Shown here: piece after piece, positions 41,022-46,435 of the stretch | Numbering within the stretch: the stretch's first letter is position 1 | Layout: the number at the start of each line of letters is the position of its first letter | Source: DASZHJ01 sp035507155 | GTDB lineage: Bacteria; Pseudomonadota; Alphaproteobacteria; ATCC43930; CGMCC-115725 | Direction of reading: 5' to 3' | Assembly (NCBI GenBank): GCA_035507155.1 | Contig: DATJOK010000229.1 | Coordinates: 1 to 46,435 of the forward strand | DNA length: 46,435 bases | The notes under the pieces: model-generated | The model's input: only the letters and a program-made list of their open reading frames with translations | What the model was told of the DNA's origin: nothing | Database searches by the model: none | Made by a program: the position numbers and the translations under genes

Positions 41022-41966
41022 TCAGGCGCGCTGGGTGACGCGGTCGATCTCCGACATTTCCTCCGCGGTCAATTTCCAATCCACCGCCTTCACGTTCTGC
41101 TCGAGCTGCTCGGGCTTGGTGGCGCCGGCGATCACGCTCACTACGGTCGGGCGGCATGCCAGCCAGCTGAAGGCGAGCTCCAGCATCGAATGACCGCGGG
41201 TGGTGGCGAAATCGCCGAGGCGCTCGACGATCTGCCAGTTGACGTCGTTGATGTAGCGGTCGGCGAGGCGCTGGGTGTTGGTGAGCCGCGCGCCCTCCGG
41301 CATCGGCGCGTTGCGCTTGTACTTGCCGGTGAGGAGGCCGCTCGCGAGCGGGAAGAACGGCAGCAGGCCGAGACCGTAGGCCTGCATCGCCGGGATCGAT
41401 TCCTTGTCGAGGCCGCGCACCAGCAGGCTGTACTCGTCCTGGCAGGAGATGAAGGAATTGAGGTTGAGACGCGCCGAGGTCTCCTGCGACTGCGCCACCA
41501 GCCAGGCCGGGAAGTTCGAGCAGCCGATGTAGCGCACCTTGCCGGAGCGGACGAGGTCGTCAAGGGTGCGGAGCGTCTCTTCGATCGGCGTCAGCGGGTC
41601 GGGCTGATGGATCTGGTAGAGGTCGATCCAGTCGGTCTTGAGCCGGCGCAGGCTGTCCTCGACCGCCGACATGATGTAGCGGCGCGACGCGCCCTTGAGC
41701 TTGCCCTCGGTGTCCATCGCCATGCCGCATTTGGAGGCCAGCACGATCTCTTTGCGCCGCGACCCCATCACCTCGCCCATGGCGGTCTCGGAGCCACCGA
41801 GATTGCCGTAGATGTCGGCGGTGTCGAACAGGTTGATACCGAGGTCGAAGGCCCTGTGGATGACCTTGCGGGTTGCTTCCTGATCGATGCGGCCGCCGAA
41901 ATTGTTGCAGCCGAGCCCCACCACCGAGACCCTGAGGCCGGACTTGCCGAGATTGCGCAGTTCCAC
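41022..41966 (-). CDS. Aldo/keto reductase
   Basis: 314 residues from a GTG at 41966 with GGGGAG upstream. The AKR tetrad is visible: Asp and Tyr in FDTADIYGNLGG (about 50-60), Lys in VLASKCGM and His in LYQIHQPDPLTP. The C-terminal NADPH-binding block is VVSVIAGATKPEQLEQN. This belongs to the AKR11/YajO-like group. Its substrate is unknown. Confidence 0.93.
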   Translation of the reverse strand: MELRNLGKSGLRVSVVGLGCNNFGGRIDQEATRKVIHRAFDLGINLFDTADIYGNLGGSETAMGEVMGSRRKEIVLASKCGMAMDTEGKLKGASRRYIMSAVEDSLRRLKTDWIDLYQIHQPDPLTPIEETLRTLDDLVRSGKVRYIGCSNFPAWLVAQSQETSARLNLNSFISCQDEYSLLVRGLDKESIPAMQAYGLGLLPFFPLASGLLTGKYKRNAPMPEGARLTNTQRLADRYINDVNWQIVERLGDFATTRGHSMLELAFSWLACRPTVVSVIAGATKPEQLEQNVKAVDWKLTAEEMSEIDRVTQRA

Positions 41967-42059
41967 CGCCGAACTCCCCTATGCGTCGAGGTTGATCAGG
42001 TGATCATCGCAAATGGGACCGACGGCGTCCATGGGCCGGCTTATTCTTGTACATCGACC

Positions 42060-42178
42060 CTGCGTCCTTCGACTCAAGCCCTTCGGGCTTGGCTCAGGAT
42101 GAGGGCTTTTCTTTATGCCATCTCATATCATCCTCATCCTGAGCCACGATGCGGAGCATCGAGAGTCGAAGGACGCAG
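42060..42178. repeat. Long inverted repeat of the GCGTCCTTCGA class
   Basis: CTGCGTCCTTCGACTC (42060-42075) pairs with GAGTCGAAGGACGCAG (42163-42178). Inner arms include GGCTCAGGATGAGG and CCTCATCCTGAGCC. This is the most symmetrical of the three copies and lies between the aldo/keto reductase and the NitT-type SBP genes, on the same strand. Confidence 0.75.
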
Positions 42179-42198
42179 GATTGCTCGGCGCCGCGCCC

Positions 42199-43221
42199 TC
42201 AGCTCCCCGGCAGGGCGTGGATCTCCGGGAAGAACAGGTCCTTCCAATCTTTCGGCACCTTCTTGATGCTGCCGACCTCGGCCATGAAACTCGCATACTT
42301 CATGGTGTGCTCGGGCGTCATCGTCCATTTCACCTGCGGGCCCGCGATCACCTTGTAGACGAGGTCGGGCGACAGCTTGGATTTGGAATCCTCGATCCAG
42401 AGCTGCGCCGCCGCGTGCTTGTCGGCGTTGAGGATGTCGGTCGCCTCCTTGAGCGCCGAGACCAGAGCGCCATAGAGCTTGGGATTGTCGTCGTGGAACT
42501 TGCGCGAGGTCCAGGCGACCGTGAAGCTGTGCGATCCCCCCAGCACGTCGAAGGAGTTGAGCACGGTGTGGATCGCCGGGTTCTCCAGCTGCTGGGTCTG
42601 GAAGGGCGGCACGCTGAAGACGCTGTCGAAGGTGCCACCGCCGGAGAGCAGGCCGATGGTGGCGTCGGGCGGCGACAGCGAGACGGTGAGCGGATCGAGC
42701 TTGGCATAGTTCGCTTTTCCAAACTCCTTGGCCGCTGCCATCTCCAGCGTCACCGCCTGGACCGACACCTTGACCGCGGGAAGCGCGATGCGGTCGCTGT
42801 CGGTGAAATCCTTGATGGTCTTGATGCGCGGATTGCGGGTGTTGAGCAGGAAGGGTTGCGAGCTCAGCGCCGAGATGCCCTTCACCTCCTGCGAGGTGCC
42901 TTGGGTCTTGGCCCAGAGCGTCACCAGGCCGGGGACGCCGCCGGAGACCACGTCGACGCTGCCGGAGACCAGCGCGTCGTTCATCGCGTTGGGGCCGTTG
43001 AAGGTCGCCCAGGTCACCTTGACGTCGCCGAGCCCGGCGGCCTTGGCGTATTTCTCGATCAGCTTCTGGTGGTCAAGGATGTTGAACTGCACGTAGCCGA
43101 GGGAGAACTGCTTGGCGAGGCGGATCTCCTGAGCTTCCGCCCCGGCCGGGCGCGGCGTCAGGGCGATCGCCGTCAGTGCGGCAGTGACGGCGACAATGGC
43201 GCGGCTGAGCCTGATCGGCAT
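42199..43221 (-). CDS. ABC transporter substrate-binding protein, NitT/TauT-like
   Basis: 340 residues from the ATG at 43221 (GGGGAGGACGC ribosome binding site); a longer shadow frame overlaps the DAO gene. The signal peptide is AIVAVTAALTAIALTPRPAGA, and the mature part IRLAKQFSLGYVQFNILDHQ then SGSVDVVSGGVPGLVTL is the SsuA/TauA pattern. Ligands of this family are sulfonates, nitrate or pyrimidine precursors. It is an orphan with no permease in the window. Confidence 0.88.
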   Translation of the reverse strand: MPIRLSRAIVAVTAALTAIALTPRPAGAEAQEIRLAKQFSLGYVQFNILDHQKLIEKYAKAAGLGDVKVTWATFNGPNAMNDALVSGSVDVVSGGVPGLVTLWAKTQGTSQEVKGISALSSQPFLLNTRNPRIKTIKDFTDSDRIALPAVKVSVQAVTLEMAAAKEFGKANYAKLDPLTVSLSPPDATIGLLSGGGTFDSVFSVPPFQTQQLENPAIHTVLNSFDVLGGSHSFTVAWTSRKFHDDNPKLYGALVSALKEATDILNADKHAAAQLWIEDSKSKLSPDLVYKVIAGPQVKWTMTPEHTMKYASFMAEVGSIKKVPKDWKDLFFPEIHALPGS

Positions 43222-43329
43222 GCGTCCTCCCCTGGATTTCTCGCTTGGTTCCGAGTTCGAGGCGAGCATGATAGCCTTGCGCTTTCGGCGCAACCCGCAG
43301 CAGGGCGCTTTCATGCCGAGCTTCACCCG

Positions 43330-44487
43330 ATGAAGACCGATGTGGCCGTGATCGGCGGCGGCGCGATCGGCGGCGCCATCGGCTATTTCCTGCGCGCCCA
43401 TCCGCGAGCCCCGGAGGTCGCGGTCATCGAGCGCGATCCCGCCTTCCGCCTCGCCTCGACGCCGCGCGCCTCCGGCGGCGTCCGCCAGCTCTTTTCGCTG
43501 CCGGAGAACATTGAGCTTTCCAAATTCGGCCTCGAGTTCTTCTCCCGCTTCGAGCGCGACATGGCGGTCGATGGCGCGCCGGCGCCGATCGGTTTCACCC
43601 GCGGCGGCTATCTTTTCATCGTGCCGCCGGCGGCGATCCCGGTGCTGGAGGCGAATTTCGCGATCCAGCAGCGGCACGGGGTCGACGTCCGCTGGCTCGA
43701 CCCGGCCGGGCTCAAGACGCAGTTCCCCTCGATGCGCGTCGACGATCTCGGCGCCGGCGTCCACTCGCCGACCGACGGCTGGCTCGATCCGAGCTCGGTG
43801 CTGCAGGGCCTTCGCCGCAAGGCGCGCGCCCTCGGTGCCATCCTCGTCACCGGCGAGGTGGTTGGGATCGAGCATGACGGGAGGCGCGCGCGCAACCTCC
43901 GCCTCAAATCCGGCGAGACCGTCGAGGCCGAGCTCTTCATTAACGCCGCCGGCGCCTGGGCCAGCGAGATCACGGCCATGATCGGCCTCGCGGTGCCGAT
44001 CGAGCCGATGCGGCGCTACGAGCATTATTTCGAGCCGGGAACGCCGATCGAGAAGCTGCCCTATGTGAAGGACGTGAACCGCCTCGCCTTCCGGCCCGAG
44101 GGCAAGGGCTATACCGGCGGCGTGCCCGATCTCGCCGAGCCGCGCGGCTTCAATTTCGAGGTCGATCACGATTATTTCGAGCGCGTGGTGTGGCCCGCGG
44201 TGGCGCACCGCTTCCCGCCGTTGGAGACGCTGAAGCTGAAGAACACGATGCCCGGCCTCTACGATCAGAACGAGCTCGACGGCAACCCGATCCTCGGCCC
44301 CTGCGGCCTGGAGAACTTCCACCTGGCCGCGGGCTTCTCCGGCCACGGGCTGATGCACGCCCCCGGCATCGGCCGCGCCTTCGCCGAGCTCATCCTCGAC
44401 GGCGGCTACCAGACCATTGATCTCACCCGCTTCGGTTGGCAGCGGGTGGTGGAAAACAAACCCTATCGCGAGCGGGGGATTCTGTAG
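43330..44487 (+). CDS. FAD-dependent oxidoreductase, DAO family (sarcosine/glycine oxidase-like)
   Basis: 385 residues from the ATG at 43330. The Rossmann motif is VAVIGGGAIGGAIGYFL, followed by ERDPAFRLASTPRASGGVRQLF, an N-terminal DAO hallmark. VDHDYFERVVWPAVAHRFPPLE and the FAD-binding C-terminal GFSGHGLMHAPGIG complete the fold. It is divergent from the NitT-type SBP gene, 108 bases away, so a common regulator and substrate are possible. Confidence 0.88.
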   Translation: MKTDVAVIGGGAIGGAIGYFLRAHPRAPEVAVIERDPAFRLASTPRASGGVRQLFSLPENIELSKFGLEFFSRFERDMAVDGAPAPIGFTRGGYLFIVPPAAIPVLEANFAIQQRHGVDVRWLDPAGLKTQFPSMRVDDLGAGVHSPTDGWLDPSSVLQGLRRKARALGAILVTGEVVGIEHDGRRARNLRLKSGETVEAELFINAAGAWASEITAMIGLAVPIEPMRRYEHYFEPGTPIEKLPYVKDVNRLAFRPEGKGYTGGVPDLAEPRGFNFEVDHDYFERVVWPAVAHRFPPLETLKLKNTMPGLYDQNELDGNPILGPCGLENFHLAAGFSGHGLMHAPGIGRAFAELILDGGYQTIDLTRFGWQRVVENKPYRERGIL

Positions 44488-44501
44488 ACTGCAGAGGCAT
44501 C

Positions 44502-44620
44502 GTGCGTCCTTCGAGACGCGCGCTGCCGCGCGCTCCTCAGGATGAGGCGCTTTTCATCGTGGCATTCTCACTTCGCCTCATCCTGAGGGGCCTGCGAAGC
44601 AGGCGTCTCGAAGGACGCAC
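44502..44620. repeat. Long inverted repeat of the GCGTCCTTCGA class
   Basis: GTGCGTCCTTCGAGACGC (44502-44519) pairs exactly with GCGTCTCGAAGGACGCAC (44603-44620), enclosing GCTCCTCAGGATGAGGC and GCCTCATCCTGAGG. It fills the gap between the convergent ends of the DAO gene and the XRE regulator gene and could terminate both. Confidence 0.75.
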
Positions 44621-44637
44621 CGCCGCCGATCCAGCCC

Positions 44638-45423
44638 TCACGCCTTCACCAGCACCACCAGCTTGAAGTCGGGTCTGCCGGCGAGAGTGAAGGTGATCTG
44701 CTCGTAGCGGAGGAGGCCGTCCTTGGGATGCTGGAAGCGGCGCTCGCCGCCTTCGCGGGAGACGACGCCGTGCTCGCTCCAGAGCTCGGCGAAAAGCGTG
44801 CTGCGGCGCCGGAGGTCCTCGACGAGGGCGCGAAGCTCGGGGTCGTCCAGGTGGCGGCTGGTATCGGCGCGGAATTCCGCCACCACGCGCCGTCCACGCT
44901 CGCGCCAGTCGGGGATGAGTCGGCGCGCTTCGGGCGCCAGAAAGATGTAGCGCAGCAGGTTGCGCTCGCCGCTGTCGAGCCAGCCCACGAAGAGATGCTC
45001 CGCCGGCGGGTTCCAGGCGCTGGCGTTCCAAGCGCGGTCCAGCACATAGGCGGGCAGCACGATCGCGCCCAGCGCCGCGACGAGCGCCGGGGGCGCTTCC
45101 ATGGCGTCACCGGGATCGGGGCTCGGATCGCGCTTGCCGGCGAGCTCGAAGAGATAGGCGCGCTCGGCGGCCGAGAGCAGCAGCGCGCGGGCAAGCCGCG
45201 CCAGCGCCAGAGGCGAGACCGAGACGTCGCGGCCCTGCTCGATCCAGCTGTACCAGGTGGCGCTGATGCCGCTCTGCTCCGCCACCTCCTCGCGGCGCAA
45301 ACCCGGCGTGCGCCGGCGCCGGCCGTCGGGGAGGCCAAGGCTCGCCGGCATCAGGCGTGCCCTCTGGGCGCGCAGGAAATCGCCAAGCGCCCGGCGCTGG
45401 GCGGCGGAAAGGGGGCTCAGCAT
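44638..45423 (-). CDS. XRE-family regulator with MmyB-like ligand-binding domain
   Basis: A 261-residue regulator. The helix-turn-helix is at about 38-75 (RTPGLRREEVAEQSGISATW, YSWIEQGRDVSVSPLALARLARALLL). The MmyB-type C-terminal domain runs from about residue 105 (ALVAALGAIVLPAYVLDRAWNASAWNPPAE). The family binds fatty-acid-like ligands and often controls an adjacent divergent gene, here a SAM methyltransferase. The gene appears to be leaderless, since the -10 box lies directly before the ATG at 45423. Confidence 0.9.
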   Translation of the reverse strand: MLSPLSAAQRRALGDFLRAQRARLMPASLGLPDGRRRRTPGLRREEVAEQSGISATWYSWIEQGRDVSVSPLALARLARALLLSAAERAYLFELAGKRDPSPDPGDAMEAPPALVAALGAIVLPAYVLDRAWNASAWNPPAEHLFVGWLDSGERNLLRYIFLAPEARRLIPDWRERGRRVVAEFRADTSRHLDDPELRALVEDLRRRSTLFAELWSEHGVVSREGGERRFQHPKDGLLRYEQITFTLAGRPDFKLVVLVKA

Positions 45424-45430
45424 GGCACTT

Positions 45431-45439
45431 TATATACCA
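45431..45439 (-). promoter_or_regulatory. Extended -10 promoter of the XRE regulator (leaderless)
   Basis: On the minus strand TGGTATATA (45439-45431) is an extended -10 with the hexamer TATATA. Only 7 bases (AAGTGCC) separate it from the ATG at 45423, so transcription should begin at or next to the start codon. No Shine-Dalgarno lies in this interval, which fits a leaderless mRNA. The box overlaps an operator half-site. Confidence 0.5.
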
Positions 45440-45463
45440 GGATAATTATGCTCCTGGTACCAG
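45435..45463. promoter_or_regulatory. Inverted-repeat operator (TACCAGGA / TCCTGGTA)
   Basis: TACCAGGA (45435-45442), a 9-base spacer and TCCTGGTA (45452-45459) form a perfect inverted repeat. The right half continues into a second palindrome, CTGGTACCAG (45454-45463). It overlaps the predicted XRE promoter and lies 68 bases upstream of the methyltransferase start, so a repressor bound here could control both divergent genes. Confidence 0.65.
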
Positions 45464-45530
45464 TGTAACAGCCGCGCTATCACGGCTCCAGCGGCGAACG
45501 TACCGTCGCGGCAGATCCCAGGGGAGTGCG

Positions 45531-46298
45531 ATGACCGCAAAGACCCATGAGAGCGTCGTCACCGGCCAGTTCGGCCCGCGTGCAGCGGCCTACGTCACCA
45601 GCGCCGTCCATGCCCAGGGCGAGGATCTCCAAGCCCTGGCAGAAATGGTGAAAGGTCATGGCGCGGCCCGCGCCCTCGATCTCGGCTGCGGCGGCGGCCA
45701 TGTGAGCTTCCACGTGGCGCCCCATGTGCAGGAGGTCATCGCCTACGATCTCTCCGAGGAGATGCTGTCGGCGGTCAGGCAGGCGGCGAAAGATCGCGGC
45801 CTCGGCAACGTCATGACGCGCCAGGGCGCGGTCGAGCGGCTCCCGTTCGAGGATGCGAGCTTCGATTTCGTGCTGAGCCGCTTCAGCGCCCATCACTGGC
45901 GCGATTTCGCCGCCGCTCTCAAGGAGGCGCGGCGCGTGCTGAAGCGCGGCGGCACCGCCGTCTTCATCGACGCGGTGACGCCCGGCCAGGGCCTCCTCGA
46001 CACTTATCTGCAGGCGATCGAGCTGCTGCGCGATCCTTCGCACTTCCGCGACTACTCCCGCGCCGAATGGCGCCAGGCGCTCACCGACGCCGGATTCGTG
46101 CCCGACGCCGGGACGCCGCGCCGGATCGCGCTGGAGTTCTCGTCCTGGGTCACCCGGATGAACACGCCGGGGCTCCACGTGCAGGCGATCCGCTCGCTGC
46201 AGGCCAAGGTCTCGAAGGACGTGCTCGATTATTTCGAGACCAAGCCCGACGGCAGCTTCATGCTGGACTGCATGACCTTCGTGGCGACGCCGGCCTAG
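45531..46298 (+). CDS. Class I SAM-dependent methyltransferase (UbiE/Methyltransf_11-like)
   Basis: 255 residues from the ATG at 45531 (AGGGGAG upstream). Motif I ALDLGCGGGHVSFHVAP (about 50-66) binds SAM. VIAYDLSEEML is the acidic motif, RLPFEDASFDFVLSRFSAHHW the post-motif region, and RVLKRGGTAVFIDAV the last strand. It is divergent from the MmyB-type regulator, its likely controller. Its acceptor is unknown. The stop codon TAG coincides with the possible left boundary of the IS element. Confidence 0.93.
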   Translation: MTAKTHESVVTGQFGPRAAAYVTSAVHAQGEDLQALAEMVKGHGAARALDLGCGGGHVSFHVAPHVQEVIAYDLSEEMLSAVRQAAKDRGLGNVMTRQGAVERLPFEDASFDFVLSRFSAHHWRDFAAALKEARRVLKRGGTAVFIDAVTPGQGLLDTYLQAIELLRDPSHFRDYSRAEWRQALTDAGFVPDAGTPRRIALEFSSWVTRMNTPGLHVQAIRSLQAKVSKDVLDYFETKPDGSFMLDCMTFVATPA

Positions 46299-46435
46299 AG
46301 CATGATCGGGTCGAGATGAATCGATAGGGGATTCCCTTGGGGCAGGAAATCTGATTCAAACTGCTGGCTGGGGTTGGAGGCCGGCCTGCATGACACGACC
46401 CTATTCGACCGATCTTCGCGAGCGCGCCGTAGCTT
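46299..46435 (+). mobile_element. Left end of an IS630-family element (truncated by window edge)
   Basis: The 90 bases after the methyltransferase stop (GAGCATGATCGGGTCGAGAT and on) do not look like coding sequence. They lead directly to an IS630-type transposase start, as in many alphaproteobacterial IS630 elements. A TA or CTAG dinucleotide target lies at 46295-46298 (CTAG), within the TAG stop codon. The right end is outside the window, so boundaries are tentative. Confidence 0.6.
46390..46435 (+). CDS. IS630 family transposase (partial, N-terminus only)
   Basis: The frame MTRPYSTDLRERAVA (15 codons) runs to the window edge. It matches the start of IS630-family transposases (MTRPYSxDLRERVV...), which carry an N-terminal helix-turn-helix followed by a DDE domain. 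The remainder lies outside the window. Confidence 0.75.
   Translation, partial: MTRPYSTDLRERAVA

Noticed and set aside
42199..44358. A 719-codon minus-strand frame covering the DAO gene and the NitT-type SBP gene.
   Set aside because: Only the part from 43221 downward is the SBP, with its own signal peptide and ribosome binding site; the rest is antisense to the DAO gene.

Overview
The window is high-GC, gene-dense bacterial DNA. Tightly packed operons with ATGA overlaps, many ABC-transporter substrate-binding proteins, a SigF/NrsF-type sigma/anti-sigma pair beside a bufferin operon, and palindromic intergenic repeats of the GCGTCCTTCGA class all point to an alphaproteobacterium of the soil or rhizosphere type (Hyphomicrobiales or Rhodospirillales-like). 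The exact genus cannot be told from the sequence. No rRNA, tRNA, CRISPR array or prophage was seen. One IS630-type element begins at the right edge.

Left part (1-8.5 kb): a truncated PLP aminotransferase and a hypothetical/YaiI pair come first, followed by a branched-chain-type substrate-binding protein coupled to a core MetE-like methyltransferase. Next is a bufferin (copper-binding RiPP) operon, bufA-bufB-bufC-doxX, divergent from an ECF sigma factor and its membrane anti-sigma factor NrsF. A GTAACC-N15-CGAA promoter lies between them. The region ends with a small putative membrane ORF. 8.7-15.5 kb holds redox genes (flavin disulfide oxidoreductase, msrB, a DAO-family oxidase) and a gamma-glutamyltransferase/peptide-binding-protein pair.

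Middle (15.6-21.1 kb): a one-carbon module. Two different methylenetetrahydrofolate-reductase-like proteins are co-transcribed with a SAM-fold protein that carries an N-terminal helix-turn-helix-like domain. Across a regulatory intergenic region with two distinct operator-like clusters lie a GntR/FCD regulator and a second core MetE-like protein. Together these genes look able to move methyl groups between an unknown donor, tetrahydrofolate and a thiol, but substrate and direction are unknown.

21-31.5 kb: a polyamine/opine-type ABC transporter is operonic with an imidazolonepropionase-like amidohydrolase. Nearby are an SDR, a small GIY-YIG-like protein, an SMP-30/gluconolactonase with its own substrate-binding protein, and a second amidohydrolase.

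31.6-40.9 kb: ten same-strand genes encode a complete Liv-type transporter (SBP, two permeases, two ATPases), an acyl-CoA synthetase, a crotonase-fold protein, two SDRs and a cupin. This looks like an uptake-and-CoA-activation catabolic operon for an organic acid. By alignment from memory, the crotonase lacks both canonical catalytic glutamates and one SDR lacks the catalytic tyrosine, so the chemistry is probably not standard beta-oxidation.

41-46.4 kb: an aldo/keto reductase, an orphan NitT/TauT-type substrate-binding protein, a DAO-family oxidase, and a MmyB-type XRE regulator divergent from a SAM methyltransferase, with an inverted-repeat operator and a probable leaderless promoter between them. 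The start of an IS630 transposase closes the window.
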